Source: Tranquillimonas alkanivorans (lineage in GTDB: Bacteria; Pseudomonadota; Alphaproteobacteria; Rhodobacterales; Rhodobacteraceae). From it: a stretch of 64,000 bases of DNA. The notes beneath the pieces are model-generated. The model worked only from the letters and a program-made list of their open reading frames with translations, was not told where the DNA came from and did no database searches. Position 1 is the stretch's first letter. Every line of letters begins with the position of its first letter. This document shows positions 47,948 to 57,839 of this stretch, in pieces. The stretch spans positions 558,001-622,000 of the forward strand of contig NZ_FOXA01000001.1 of assembly GCF_900115595.1 (NCBI RefSeq), given 5' to 3'. Made by a program: the position numbers and the translations under genes.

Positions 47948-48760
47948 CTATACCCGACGATGCGCCGTCACGGAATCCGGTTTCGCATCCTCGTGCGCAT
48001 CCAGCTTCGCCTCGATCGCCGCCAGGCGGTTGAGCACCTCGTCGCGGTAGGTGTCGGTTCTTTCGACGTCCTCGGCGTGGTGGGCGTCCTGCATCGAGTT
48101 GACGATCAGGCCCACCAGCAGGTTCACCACTGCGAAGGTCGTCAGCAGGATGAACGGCACGAAGAACAGCCAGGCGTAGGGATAGGTTTCCATCACCGGG
48201 CGGACGATGCCCATGGACCACGACTCGAGCGTCATGATCTGGAACAGCGAATAGGCCGACTGGCCCAGCGTGCCGAACCACTGGGGAAAGCTCTGCCCGA
48301 AGAGCTTCGTCGCCATGACCGAGCCGATGTAGAAGATCAGCGCCATCAGCAGGAAGACCGAGCCCATGCCCGGCAGCGCGCTGACGAACCCCTCGACCAC
48401 CCGGCGCAGGCGCGGCGCGACCGAGATGACGCGAAGCAAACGCAGGATGCGCAATGCCCGAAGCACGCTGAGCGTCTGCGCGCCGGGCGCGAGCGAGATG
48501 CCGACGATGACGAAGTCGAACAGGTTCCAGCCGCTGGCAAAGAACCGTCGACCATAGGCTACGATCTTTGCCGCAAGCTCGGCCACGAAGATCAGAAGGC
48601 AGATCGAATCGAGCACCGGGATCAGCGGGCCGGTCGCGCCCATGATCCTGTCCGATGTCTCCATCCCCAGCAGCACCGCGTTGACGATGATCACCGCGAT
48701 GATGCCGTTGCGCACGATCTTCGTATCCAGCGCAGCGCCGAGCCTGGCCCTGAAGTTCAT
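47948..48760 (-). CDS. Voltage-gated sodium channel, NavBac family
   Basis: 270 aa from the ATG at 48760 (MNFRARLGAALDTKIVRNGI). Six-helix ion channel: S1-S3 then an S4 voltage sensor with arginines every third residue (VLRALRILRLLRVISVAPRL), S5, pore helix and selectivity filter TLESWSM, the sequence typical of bacterial Na+ channels (NavAb, NaChBac class), S6 (FAVVNLLVGLIVNSM) and a C-terminal coiled coil (RDEVLNRLAAIEAKLDAHED). A tetramer is expected. Such channels in marine bacteria are linked to motility and pH homeostasis. Confidence 0.95.
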   Translation of the reverse strand: MNFRARLGAALDTKIVRNGIIAVIIVNAVLLGMETSDRIMGATGPLIPVLDSICLLIFVAELAAKIVAYGRRFFASGWNLFDFVIVGISLAPGAQTLSVLRALRILRLLRVISVAPRLRRVVEGFVSALPGMGSVFLLMALIFYIGSVMATKLFGQSFPQWFGTLGQSAYSLFQIMTLESWSMGIVRPVMETYPYAWLFFVPFILLTTFAVVNLLVGLIVNSMQDAHHAEDVERTDTYRDEVLNRLAAIEAKLDAHEDAKPDSVTAHRRV

Positions 48761-48777
48761 GTCCGTCCCCGTCAGTT

Positions 48778-50004
48778 TCAGGCGATATGGCCCCGCGAGA
48801 GACGCGCCGCAAGCTCGACATGGCTCGACCACCGGAACTGGTCCACCACGTCAATCCAGTCGATGCGGAATCCCGCATCCGCCAATCGGCGTGCATCGCG
48901 CGCGAAGGTGACCGGATTGCAGGACACGGCGGCGATCACTTTGACGTCTGACTGCGCCAGTTCCTCGGTCTGCGCCTCGGCGCCCGCACGGGGCGGGTCG
49001 ATGACGACGGCGTCGAAGCGCTTCAGCTCTTCGGGCAGAAGCGGGCGGCGAAACAGGTCGCGCGCCTCGGTCGTCACGCTGCGCAGACCCGAGGCGTGGC
49101 GCCAGCCGTGATCGAGTGCATCGAGCATGGCCCGCGCCCCCTCGACCGCGTGTACTTCGGCCCGCTCGGCCAGCGGCAGGGCAAAGGTGCCGCAGCCCGC
49201 GAACAGGTCGAGCACATGGTCAGCCTGCCCCACCGCGTCCCGCACCGAGGCGGTCAGCGCCGCCTGCCCCTCGGCCGTTGCCTGAAGGAACGCGCCCGGC
49301 GGCGGCACGACGCGCGCCGGGCCGAAAACCTGCACCGGCGGGCGTGCGGCGGCGACGGTCTCATCGCCCCACGTCAGGCGGGCAATGTCGTGCGTCCCGC
49401 ACCACAGCGCCAGCCCCTCGCGCAGTGACAAGTCCAGCGGCTTGCCGCCCGCGGCCGAGATGTCGAGCCCGGACTCGGACACCGTCACGTGAAACGTCAG
49501 TTCACCCTTCCGGGATCCGCCCAGCGCCGTGAGTTCCTCCAGCGCCGGCAACGCGGCGAGGATGGACGGGTGCAGCAGGTGGCATTCGGTTATCGCTGTG
49601 ATCGTGTCCGACGCGCGGGCATGGAGACCGACCAGCGCCCCCTTCTTCGTCCGGCGGCCCGAAAGTGCGGCGCGGCGGCGGCTGTTGGGCGGCGAGGTTG
49701 CGATGCGGCGGACCGGGGCGTCGAGACCCTGCGCCGCGAGCGCCGCGCGCACGACCGAAGCCTTCCAGTCAGCCACGAACGTGTCGGAGGCGTGCTGCAA
49801 CGCACACCCGCCGCATGCCTTGTAGTGCACGCAGGGCGGCGCGACGCGGTCAGGCGAGGGCGTGACGATGCGCGAGGCGGCGATGCGGCCGTCCTCTGGC
49901 TCGCCCTCCACCACTTCGCCCGGCAGGGTGCGGGCGGCGAAGACAGGGCCGGAGGCGATGCCGTCGCCCCGGTGTCCGAGGCGTTCGATAAAGTGCTGGG
50001 TCAT
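48778..50004 (-). CDS. TrmA/RumA-type RNA (uracil-C5) methyltransferase
   Basis: 408 aa, class I SAM-dependent methyltransferase that methylates uracil C5 in rRNA or tRNA. N-terminal TRAM-like region (IERLGHRGDGIASG), Fe-S cysteine set in CVHYKACGGCALQH with a last Cys near ITECHLLH, SAM motif VLDLFAGCGTFALPLAE, and catalytic Cys in VIAAVSCNPVTFARDA with DAVVIDPPRAGAEAQTE. Likely 23S U1939 (RlmD) type, but position specificity cannot be read. Confidence 0.92.
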   Translation of the reverse strand: MTQHFIERLGHRGDGIASGPVFAARTLPGEVVEGEPEDGRIAASRIVTPSPDRVAPPCVHYKACGGCALQHASDTFVADWKASVVRAALAAQGLDAPVRRIATSPPNSRRRAALSGRRTKKGALVGLHARASDTITAITECHLLHPSILAALPALEELTALGGSRKGELTFHVTVSESGLDISAAGGKPLDLSLREGLALWCGTHDIARLTWGDETVAAARPPVQVFGPARVVPPPGAFLQATAEGQAALTASVRDAVGQADHVLDLFAGCGTFALPLAERAEVHAVEGARAMLDALDHGWRHASGLRSVTTEARDLFRRPLLPEELKRFDAVVIDPPRAGAEAQTEELAQSDVKVIAAVSCNPVTFARDARRLADAGFRIDWIDVVDQFRWSSHVELAARLSRGHIA

Positions 50005-50043
50005 GAGCGTCTGATCGCGCGGAACGGGCGGAGGGTCCAGAGC

Positions 50044-51933
50044 CTACTCCGCGGCGTCCTGAAAGTTGATGAATCCGCCCGACTGCCGGTGCCAGTAGCG
50101 GGCATAGACACCTTCCTGCGCCAGAAGGTCGTCGTGTGTGCCCTGCTCGACGATGTGACCGTCTTCGAGCACGATGATCCGATCCATGCGCGCGATGGTC
50201 GACAGCCGGTGCGCGATGGCCAACACGGTCTTGCCCTCCATCACCCGGTCGAGCGCTGCCTGGATCGAGGCCTCGACCTCGGAATCCAGCGCGCTCGTCG
50301 CTTCGTCCAGCACCAGGATCGGCGCGTCCTTCAGGATGGCGCGGGCCAAGGCGATGCGCTGGCGCTGCCCGCCCGACAGCTTCACGCCCCGTTCGCCCAG
50401 GTGCGCGTCATAGCCGGTGCGCCCCTTGAAATCGACGAGGTCCAGGATGAAGTCGTGCGCCTCGGCCTTCTTGGCGGCGGCGACCATCTCGTCCTCGGTG
50501 GCGTTGGGGCGACCATAGCGAATGTTGTCGCGGGCCGAGCGGTTGAACATCGCGGTTTCCTGCGTGACCATCCCGATCCTGCGGCGCAGGCTTTCCTGCG
50601 TGACGTCCCCGACGCTGTGCCCGGCAATGGACACCGTCCCCTCCTCGGGATCGTAAAGCCGCAGAAGCAGCGCCACGAGCGTGGACTTTCCCGCGCCCGA
50701 GGCGCCGACGATGCCCAGCTTCTCACCCTGCCGGATCGTCAGGTCGATGTTCTGCACACCGCCGCTCTGCCGGCCGTAGGCGAAGCTCACGCGGTCGAAG
50801 CGGACATCGCCCCCCTGGCTCAATTCCACCGCATCGGGTTTGTCGGTCAGGGTGTGCGGCGGGGTGAGGGTGTTCATCCCGTCCTCGACCTCGCCCACGT
50901 TGGCGTAAATCGCCATGAGCGTGAAGCTGACCCACCCGGTCATCTGCGCGATACGGATCGCAATGGCTCCCGCCGCCGCAATGTCGCCCGGCGTGGCCGC
51001 ACCGTTCGCCCAAAGCGCAAGCGTCCCCCCCACCAGCAGCACCGGCAGGATGCCGGCCAGCGACATCAGCGCGAACCGGAAGCCAGCGGACAGGACGCCG
51101 AAGTCGATGACGCGCTCGCGGAAGCTGCCGATGGCGTCGATGGCCGCCTGATCCTCGTGATCGGCGTGGGCGAACAGTTTCACGGTCTTGATGTTGGTGA
51201 TCGTGTCCACGACCTGCCCCGACACCATCGCCCGCGACGCCGCGCGCGCCATCGACCGGCGGCGCACACGCGGCATGAACCAGCGGATCAACGACAGGTA
51301 GGCGACGACCCAGACGGCCAGCGCCAGCGCCATCCAGACGTTGATCGTCGTCAGCAGCAACGCCGATCCGATCAGCGAGGCCAGCGCGAAGAAGACGACG
51401 TTGATGACCTCGCTCGCCACGTCCGTAATGGCGCGGCTGGTCTGCATCTGTTTCTGCGCGATACGCCCCGCAAAGTCGTCGTCGAAGAAAGTGACCGACT
51501 GCCCAAGCGTCCAGCGGTGCAGGCGCGTCAGTACCAGCGGGTTCACATTGGGCGCGACGATGATCGAGTTCGAGCCGGCCGAGAGCCCGAACAGGATCGG
51601 GCGCAGGGCCAGGAAGAACAGCGCCGTGCCGACGAGGAACCACAGGTTCTCGGCCACGAACTCGGCGGGCCCCGAGGCAAGCGCGGCGTCGATGACCTCG
51701 CCCAGCAGGACGGCCGTGACCACCTCGGCGGTGCCCGCGGCGGCAGACAGACCCCCGGCTATCCAAAGCCACTTCCACGATCCCGCGAGCGTCCAGCGGA
51801 AAAAGGCGAACAGCGTGCGCGGGGGTGGCCCGTCGGCGGGGCGGAAGGCGTCGATGACGTCGGCGAGGCGCTTGAGACGGCCGACCGGCTTGGGGTCGGC
51901 GGGGCGCTCGGCGCCCGGGGACGAAACTGACAT
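50044..51933 (-). CDS. ABC transporter, fused permease-ATPase exporter
   Basis: 629-aa half-transporter working as a dimer. Six-helix exporter permease domain (residues about 45-345) then ATPase: Walker A GIVGASGAGKSTLVALLLRL, Q-loop VTQETAMFN, signature KLSGGQRQRIALARAI, Walker B ILVLDEATSALDSE and H-loop IAHRLST. Similar to multidrug/lipid exporters with a longer N-terminus. ATG at 51933; the open frame upstream overlaps the LysE gene and is ignored. Substrate unknown. Confidence 0.93.
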   Translation of the reverse strand: MSVSSPGAERPADPKPVGRLKRLADVIDAFRPADGPPPRTLFAFFRWTLAGSWKWLWIAGGLSAAAGTAEVVTAVLLGEVIDAALASGPAEFVAENLWFLVGTALFFLALRPILFGLSAGSNSIIVAPNVNPLVLTRLHRWTLGQSVTFFDDDFAGRIAQKQMQTSRAITDVASEVINVVFFALASLIGSALLLTTINVWMALALAVWVVAYLSLIRWFMPRVRRRSMARAASRAMVSGQVVDTITNIKTVKLFAHADHEDQAAIDAIGSFRERVIDFGVLSAGFRFALMSLAGILPVLLVGGTLALWANGAATPGDIAAAGAIAIRIAQMTGWVSFTLMAIYANVGEVEDGMNTLTPPHTLTDKPDAVELSQGGDVRFDRVSFAYGRQSGGVQNIDLTIRQGEKLGIVGASGAGKSTLVALLLRLYDPEEGTVSIAGHSVGDVTQESLRRRIGMVTQETAMFNRSARDNIRYGRPNATEDEMVAAAKKAEAHDFILDLVDFKGRTGYDAHLGERGVKLSGGQRQRIALARAILKDAPILVLDEATSALDSEVEASIQAALDRVMEGKTVLAIAHRLSTIARMDRIIVLEDGHIVEQGTHDDLLAQEGVYARYWHRQSGGFINFQDAAE

Positions 51934-51980
51934 GCGCCTCAATTTAAGGGAGGCGCGGGCCGAGACAATGCACTCTCGCG

Positions 51981-52559
51981 TCAGAAAAACACCGCCCCCG
52001 CCGACAGGGCAAGCGCAAGGGCCATCGTGCGTAGGAAGATCACCCATGCCGCCGGAGTGGTCAGCAGGAAGGCGAGCAGCCCGCCGGCCGTCGTCCAGAA
52101 GAGGCAGACAAATAGGTTGATGCCCGAGAATGCCGACGCGAGGCGCAGCGCCTCGTGCGCCGGGTCCAGACCGGCGGAATACCCCGAGGCGGCGGCCAGT
52201 GCGACGGCCCAAACCTTCGGGTTGACCCACTGGAACAGCACGGCCTCGACGAAGCTGAACGGGCGGTCCTTGCCCTTTGCCTCGGGCCGCGTGGCGCGGG
52301 TAGCGAGCGTGTAGGCCATCCAGACGATCCAACCGGCCGCCAGCAGCTTCAGGGACCATTCCAGCGCGGGAAGGCTCAACAGAAGCGCCCCTATGCCCAA
52401 CCCCGTCAGCCCCGAGGTCACGCCGACCCCCGCCGCTACGCCCAGGATATGCGGCACGGTCCGCCGCAAGCCGAACCGCGCGCCCGAGGCTGTCAGCAGG
52501 ATGACGTTCGGCCCGGGCGAGAACAGGCCGAGGAAGACGAACAGGTACAGCGGATCCAC
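51981..52559 (-). CDS. LysE-family amino acid exporter (copy 1)
   Basis: 192 aa from a GTG start (DPLYLFVFLGLFSPGPNVIL). Six-helix RhtB/LysE exporter; the SPGPN motif at the N-terminal helix and FVEAVLFQWVNPKVWAVALA in the middle are family marks. Next to the paralogue at 52564, four bases away, in the same direction. Substrate not predictable. Confidence 0.92.
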   Translation of the reverse strand: MDPLYLFVFLGLFSPGPNVILLTASGARFGLRRTVPHILGVAAGVGVTSGLTGLGIGALLLSLPALEWSLKLLAAGWIVWMAYTLATRATRPEAKGKDRPFSFVEAVLFQWVNPKVWAVALAAASGYSAGLDPAHEALRLASAFSGINLFVCLFWTTAGGLLAFLLTTPAAWVIFLRTMALALALSAGAVFF

Positions 52560-52563
52560 GTTG

Positions 52564-53160
52564 TCAGCCGACGAAAAGCAGTGCCACGCTCAGCACGATG
52601 AGCACCGCCATCACGCGGTTGAACAGCTTCAGTCGCCGTTCGGTGCTCAGCCACCGTGTCAGCAGCGCGCCCGCAACCGCCCAGGTCGATATGCTGAAGC
52701 CGCCGACGCAGGAAAACACCAGCGCAATCACAGCCGCCGTCACCACGGGCGCGGCCGGAGAGATGAATTGCGCCGTTACGGCCACCGCCATCGCCCATGC
52801 CTTCGGATTGATCCACTGGAAGCCGGCGGCCTCCAGGAAGGTGAACGGACGCGCACGACCGCCCGAGCCGGACAGCCCGCCCGCGCTCCACAGTTTCCAC
52901 GCGATCCAGAGAAGCAGCGCCGCCCCGACCAGCCGCAGCCCCTCGCGCAGGAGGTCTGACCTTTGGAACACCTCGCCCAGCGTCAGACCGACGATCAGCA
53001 TCATCAGCGGAAAGCCAATGACGATGCCAACGATGTGCGGCGCGGTGCGGCGCAATCCGAACGTCGCGCTGGAACTGGCGACGAGCGCGTTATTCGGCCC
53101 CGGCGCGAGCGTGGCAGCCGCGGCGAGCGTCACGAGGCTGAGAAGGAGGTCGTAGGACAT
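52564..53160 (-). CDS. LysE-family amino acid exporter (copy 2)
   Basis: 198 aa from the ATG at 53160 (MSYDLLLSLVTLAAAATLAP). APGPNNALVASSSATFGLRR and FLEAAGFQWINPKAWAMAVA correspond to the same segments in copy 1, so the two are tandem paralogues. Follows cca in the same direction with a 53-base gap; the frame upstream to 53217 overlaps cca and is discarded. Confidence 0.92.
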   Translation of the reverse strand: MSYDLLLSLVTLAAAATLAPGPNNALVASSSATFGLRRTAPHIVGIVIGFPLMMLIVGLTLGEVFQRSDLLREGLRLVGAALLLWIAWKLWSAGGLSGSGGRARPFTFLEAAGFQWINPKAWAMAVAVTAQFISPAAPVVTAAVIALVFSCVGGFSISTWAVAGALLTRWLSTERRLKLFNRVMAVLIVLSVALLFVG

Positions 53161-53213
53161 AAGAGCGGCTTTCGGGCGATTACGCCGGACGCTCCTCCGG
53201 ACGGGCCGGAACG

Positions 53214-54365
53214 TCAACCCAGAAGAGCGTCGCGGTCCAGCGTGAAGCGCGACGCGATCCAGCGCCGCTCGAGCTCGGCCAGCTTCCGGCCAAGCTCGGG
53301 GCCGTGGTAGCGCGGCATCAGGTCGGCGGCCTTTACAGGGAAAACCGCCTTGGCCCCGGCAGCGATGTCGTCTTCCAGAGCCGCAGGCAGCGGCGCCTCG
53401 AACGTCGCGGCGCGCAGAAGCTCGATGTCGCGCGCCGCTTCAGGTCCTTGGCGATAGGCGAGCTCGGCCGTGCCCGCCTCACTTCCGATCCCGTCGCGCA
53501 GAAGGTGCAGGCGCTTGCCCTCGGCCTTGGACAGGCGCAGCCGGTCCGGGATCTCCTGTCCTCCCAGCAGTGCGAGGCGGCGGATCGGATCCGGCGCGAC
53601 GCCGGCTGCCTGTTCAAGGTGAACCAGCACCGGCAACCGCTCGGCATCGGCGCCCGGCAGAACGTGAAACAGGATCGGCGCCTGCGCCATCGCGGCCACG
53701 GCGGGCGAGGGATCCGGTGCGGAAAGAAGCTTCTTCGTCTCCGCCCCCACCCGTTCGCGCGAGAGGGTCTCGAGCCCGTCGGCGAGAGCGGCGGCGGCGG
53801 CGAGGCCTTCTGCGTTCAGCCCCTCGGCCGGATCGCCGTACCAGGCGTGGAAGCGGAAGAAGCGCAGAATCCGCAGGTAATCCTCGCGGATCCGCTGCTC
53901 GGGGTCGTCGATGAAACGAACGTGCCGGGCGCGCAGATCGGGCAGGCCGTCGAGCGGGTCGTGCAGCCGCCCTTCGGCATCGGCGTAAAGCGCGTTCATC
54001 GTGAAGTCGCGGCGGCGGGCGTCGTCCTCGATGTCGGTGGAAAAGGCCACCACGGCATGCCGGCCAAACGTCTCGACGTCCTTGCGGAACGTCGTGACCT
54101 CGTGCGGGATGCCGCCCGAGACGACAGTGATCGTGCCGTGCTCGATCCCGGTTGGCACGGCCTTCAGCTTCGCCGCCTCGGCCAGCTCGATCACCCGTTC
54201 AGGACGGGCATCGGTCGAGATGTCGATGTCGTCGACCGGCGCATCGATCAGCGCGTTGCGCACGCAGCCGCCGACGAAGAACGCCTGATGCCTGCCCTGC
54301 CCCAGCGCCTGCATCACGCGGCGCGTCTGAGGGCGCGTCACCCACTCGGCCGCAATCCGCGTCAC
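53214..54365 (-). CDS. cca: CCA tRNA nucleotidyltransferase
   Basis: Adds or repairs the 3' CCA of tRNAs. 383 aa from the GTG at 54365, which overlaps the NUDIX stop (GTGA). Class II nucleotidyltransferase: FFVGGCVRNALIDAPVDDID with the metal-binding DxD, DIEDDARRRDFTMNALYAD and REDYLRILRFFRFHAWYG. Could be CCA-adding or, in principle, a poly(A) polymerase-like relative; the single-gene context favours CCA. Confidence 0.92.
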   Translation of the reverse strand: MTRIAAEWVTRPQTRRVMQALGQGRHQAFFVGGCVRNALIDAPVDDIDISTDARPERVIELAEAAKLKAVPTGIEHGTITVVSGGIPHEVTTFRKDVETFGRHAVVAFSTDIEDDARRRDFTMNALYADAEGRLHDPLDGLPDLRARHVRFIDDPEQRIREDYLRILRFFRFHAWYGDPAEGLNAEGLAAAAALADGLETLSRERVGAETKKLLSAPDPSPAVAAMAQAPILFHVLPGADAERLPVLVHLEQAAGVAPDPIRRLALLGGQEIPDRLRLSKAEGKRLHLLRDGIGSEAGTAELAYRQGPEAARDIELLRAATFEAPLPAALEDDIAAGAKAVFPVKAADLMPRYHGPELGRKLAELERRWIASRFTLDRDALLG

Positions 54366-54964
54366 TGGGCCAGCCTTTCGCACAACCCACGCAGCATCCG
54401 CGCGGTCGCCCCCCAAACATAGTAAGGCCCGAACGGCAAAGCGTAGTAGAAGCGGTGCATCCCCCGCCAGCGGCGGGACTGGATCGTGTAGCGGGACGGA
54501 TCCGCAAGGTGATCGAAGGGAACGGTGAAGACCTCTTCCACCTCTCCCGGCTCTGGGCGCGGGATGAAGGGGCGCTCGATCCAGCCCAGCACCGGGGTGA
54601 CGCGGAAGCCGGTGACCGTCTCGTGCGACGGCAGCTCGCCCAGGACCTCGACCGACTCGCGGGGCAGGCCGACTTCCTCTTCCGCCTCGCGAAGCGCCGC
54701 GCCCACGGGGCCGTCGTCGCCAGCGTCGACCTTACCGCCCGGAAAGGCCACCTGTCCCGGATGGTGCTTCAGCGCCGACGAGCGTTTCGTCAGCACCACC
54801 CGCACCTCGCCGTCCTCGACCACGAAAGGCACAAGAACACCCGCCGGCCGCAATACGCGGCCCGCGGGAAGCACGACGTTCGGGTTCAGGTCGTAGTCCG
54901 AGGATGCCCCGCTTGCGCGGGACACGGCGTCCAGCAATCGGTTCCGAACGTCACTCGCCGTCAT
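54362..54964 (-). CDS. NUDIX hydrolase, CoA pyrophosphatase type
   Basis: 200 aa from the ATG at 54964. NUDIX box GGKVDAGDDGPVGAALREAE then EEVGL, preceded by SSALKHHPGQVAFPG, the extension found in CoA/peroxisomal-type NUDIX enzymes. Starts within the last codons of hslO and overlaps cca by four bases, indicating an hslO-nudix-cca operon. Confidence 0.9.
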   Translation of the reverse strand: MTASDVRNRLLDAVSRASGASSDYDLNPNVVLPAGRVLRPAGVLVPFVVEDGEVRVVLTKRSSALKHHPGQVAFPGGKVDAGDDGPVGAALREAEEEVGLPRESVEVLGELPSHETVTGFRVTPVLGWIERPFIPRPEPGEVEEVFTVPFDHLADPSRYTIQSRRWRGMHRFYYALPFGPYYVWGATARMLRGLCERLAQ

Positions 54965-55949
54965 CGGGAGGAACGTCCGCCTCGAACCCGAGGGTCCGGG
55001 GATCGAATTCGTAGTGCGCGCCACAGAACTGGCAGTCTGCGGTCACGATGCCCTCGTCCGTCGTCATCGTGCCGATGTCCTTGGACGAATAGATCGACAG
55101 GCTCTGGCGCACGCGATCCGCGGAACAGGTGCAGCCGAACTCGACGCGCTGGGAGTCGAATATGCGCGGCGTCTCTTCGTGGAACAGCCGAACCAGAAGG
55201 TCGGTGGGGTGCACCGACGGGCCCACCAGTTCCATCTCCTCGACGGTGTCGAGCAACTTGTTGGCGCGGTTCCAGTTCTCCTCGTCGTCGCCGTCGACAA
55301 TATCCTGCGCCTCAAGCAGCCCGCCCTCGCCCGAACCGCCACCGCTGGCGAAGGGAGACGCCTTCGGCATGTGCTGGAGCATGATGCCACCCGCGCGCCA
55401 GCTTTCCGGGCTTCCGCGCTCGGTCGATCGGCCGAAGCTCAGCGCGAAGCGGGTCGGAAGTTGCTCGGACTGGGCGAAGTAGGTCTCGGCACAGGCCGAC
55501 AGGGAGCCGCCGGCGATGGGCGTGATCCCTTGGTACGGCGTCATGTCGCGGCCCTGGTCGATCAGGATCGCGAAGTAGCCCTTCCCGATCTGGTCGAACG
55601 GATTCACGCGCGGCTCCAGCCGGTCCTTGTCGAAACTGGCATAGGCGCGGATGCGCGCCGGCGCGCCATCCTTGGTCGGAGCGTAATAGTCGGTCGCGAT
55701 CAGGCGGGCGGGACCGTCGCCGCGTATCTGCAGCGACAGCTTCCAGCGCAACTTGATGGTCTGGCCGATCATCGCGGTCAGCAGCGCAGCCTCGGCCACC
55801 AGCGCCTCGATCTCGGGCGGATAATCGTGCTGCTCCAGCACGGCGTCGAGCACACCGTCAAGGCGCGCGACGCGGCCGCGGATATCCGAGCGGTCAAGCT
55901 GGAAGGGCAGAATGGTATCGTCCCAGGCGATACGGGATCCGAGGGTCAT
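54951..55949 (-). CDS. hslO: Hsp33, redox-activated chaperone
   Basis: 332 aa from the ATG at 55949 (MTLGSRIAWDDTILPFQLDR). Holdase chaperone switched on by oxidation of a zinc centre; the four Cys are in EFGCTCSADRV and TADCQFCGAHYEF near the C-terminus, spaced as in the family. The central domain has SLQIRGDGPARLIATDYYAP and YFAQSEQLPTRFALSFG. Relevant in a pigment-rich cell exposed to singlet oxygen. Longer upstream frame lacks support. Confidence 0.94.
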   Translation of the reverse strand: MTLGSRIAWDDTILPFQLDRSDIRGRVARLDGVLDAVLEQHDYPPEIEALVAEAALLTAMIGQTIKLRWKLSLQIRGDGPARLIATDYYAPTKDGAPARIRAYASFDKDRLEPRVNPFDQIGKGYFAILIDQGRDMTPYQGITPIAGGSLSACAETYFAQSEQLPTRFALSFGRSTERGSPESWRAGGIMLQHMPKASPFASGGGSGEGGLLEAQDIVDGDDEENWNRANKLLDTVEEMELVGPSVHPTDLLVRLFHEETPRIFDSQRVEFGCTCSADRVRQSLSIYSSKDIGTMTTDEGIVTADCQFCGAHYEFDPRTLGFEADVPPDDGE

Positions 55950-56031
55950 GGGCTTTCCTTGCGGCGTGCGGATTGGCATACCGCGTCTACGTAGGCAGAA
56001 CAACTCGCGGTCCAAGGGGCAGATAGCTGAC

Positions 56032-56478
56032 ATGATCCGGAGGTATGGCGAACCGGTCCTGAACGGACAGGCGTACCGGCACCGGCCCGGCGTCTATGCC
56101 GTGCTCTTGCGCGGCCACGACATCCTGGTGACCCATCAGCTCGAGCCGCGGGACGAATTCCAGCTTCCCGGCGGCGGAGTGGACGCGGGCGAACACCCGC
56201 TGAGGGCCCTGCACCGCGAGGTGTTCGAGGAAACCGGCTGGCGCATGACCCGCCCCCGCCGCCTGGGTGCCTTCCGGCGCTTTGTCTTCATGCCGGACTA
56301 CGACATGTGGGCCGAGAAGCTGTGCCACATCTACCTTGGCCACCCCGTCCGTCCCCACGGTCCGCCGATGGAGGAAGGCCATACCGCCATCTGGATGCCG
56401 CTGCGCGAGGCGGCGGAGCGTTTGGGCAACGAGGGCGACCGCGCCTTCGTGCGCCGGCTGGCAGGGCGGCGGCGCTAG
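56032..56478 (+). CDS. NUDIX hydrolase
   Basis: 148 aa from the ATG at 56032 ([20 protein letters not shown]). NUDIX box [20 protein letters not shown] then ETGW. Small MutT-like enzyme; substrate unknown. It diverges from hslO and its end overlaps ilvA tail to tail by four bases. Confidence 0.87.
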   Translation: MIRRYGEPVLNGQAYRHRPGVYAVLLRGHDILVTHQLEPRDEFQLPGGGVDAGEHPLRALHREVFEETGWRMTRPRRLGAFRRFVFMPDYDMWAEKLCHIYLGHPVRPHGPPMEEGHTAIWMPLREAAERLGNEGDRAFVRRLAGRRR

Positions 56479-57722
56479 ATCAGGAACTCGGCCAGGATCT
56501 GGTCGTCGGTGATGTCGCGATACGTGAACTCGGCCGCGTCGAGACGGGCGAAGAGCGTCTCGAAGTTCTCGGGCCGGTCGGTCTCGATCCCGATGAGGAC
56601 CGAGCCGAAGTTGCGGGCCGACTTCTTGAGGTACTCGAACCGCGCGATGTCGTCGCCCGGCCCCAGCATCTCGAGGAAATCTCGCAGCGCGCCCGGGCGC
56701 TGCGGCAGGCGCAGGATGAAATACTTCTTCACGCCGGAATAGCGCTGCGCCCTCTCCTTCACCTCGGGCAGACGCTCGAAATCGAAATTGCCACCCGAGG
56801 TGATGCAGACCACGCGCTTGCCCCGGATCCGGTCGCGCAGCTGATCCAGCACGTCGAGCGACAGCGCCCCGGCCGGTTCCAGCACGATGCCCTCGACGTT
56901 CAGCATCTCGATGATGGTGGTGCAGATGCGGTCCTCGGGCGCGGTCAACACGTCCTCGGGCGGCACGTCGCGCAGGGCCTCGAACGTGCGCTCGCCGATG
57001 CGGGCCACTGCCGCGCCGTCCACGAATGTATCGACCCGGCCCAGCGTCACCGGCTCCTGCGCCTTCAACGCGGCGGTCAGGCTCGCGCCGCCCTCGGGCT
57101 CGACGAAGATCGTCTCGGTCTGCGGCGCCATTTCCCTGAGATAAAGCCGCATTCCCGAAGACAGACCGCCGCCACCCACCGGCATGATGACGAGGTCCGG
57201 CGCTCCGCCCAGCTCCTCCAGCATCTCGACCGCGACGCTCGCCTGGCCCTCGATGACGTAGGGGTCGTCGAAGGGCGGCAGGAAATGGCCGCCGGCGTCA
57301 GCGCAGAACGCCTGCGCCTCGGCCAGCGTATCGTCGAAATAGTCCCCGACCAGCCGAACCTCGATCGCGTCGCCGCCGAAGGTCCGGGTCTTGTGGATCT
57401 TCTGCTGCGGGGTGGTCACCGGCATGAAGATCACGCCCTTCACGCCGAAGTGCCGGCAGACGAAGGCCATGCCCTGCGCGTGGTTACCGGCGCTCGCCGC
57501 CACGAACAGCGTCTGATCCGGCTTCTCGGCCAGCACCTTTCGCATGGCGTTGAACGCGCCGCGGATCTTGTACGAGCGGACCGGCGACAGGTCCTCGCGC
57601 TTGAGCCAGATGTCGGCGTCGTACTTCGCCGACAGGTAATCGTTCCGCAGAAGCGGGGTGGCCGGAAACAGGGCGCGCATCCGCGCCGTGGTCGCGAGGG
57701 CGGTGTCGGCAAAATCGCTCAT
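56475..57722 (-). CDS. ilvA: Threonine ammonia-lyase (threonine dehydratase)
   Basis: 415 aa from the ATG at 57722 ([20 protein letters not shown]). PLP enzyme deaminating threonine to 2-oxobutyrate for isoleucine. PLP lysine in [20 protein letters not shown], glycine loop [20 protein letters not shown], and a single C-terminal ACT-like regulatory region ([20 protein letters not shown]), suggesting allosteric control. The short (one ACT) form could also be catabolic TdcB-like. Confidence 0.92.
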   Translation of the reverse strand: MSDFADTALATTARMRALFPATPLLRNDYLSAKYDADIWLKREDLSPVRSYKIRGAFNAMRKVLAEKPDQTLFVAASAGNHAQGMAFVCRHFGVKGVIFMPVTTPQQKIHKTRTFGGDAIEVRLVGDYFDDTLAEAQAFCADAGGHFLPPFDDPYVIEGQASVAVEMLEELGGAPDLVIMPVGGGGLSSGMRLYLREMAPQTETIFVEPEGGASLTAALKAQEPVTLGRVDTFVDGAAVARIGERTFEALRDVPPEDVLTAPEDRICTTIIEMLNVEGIVLEPAGALSLDVLDQLRDRIRGKRVVCITSGGNFDFERLPEVKERAQRYSGVKKYFILRLPQRPGALRDFLEMLGPGDDIARFEYLKKSARNFGSVLIGIETDRPENFETLFARLDAAEFTYRDITDDQILAEFLI

Positions 57723-57839
57723 CCGTCCCATGTGCCCCTGTGGCTCTCCCCGCACAAGCCCCGGCATGGCGCCCGACCTTGCCCTTGCGTCGAAAAAGGG
57801 CTATCCGCCGCGCGTTTCATACATGAAGGATCCGCCCGC

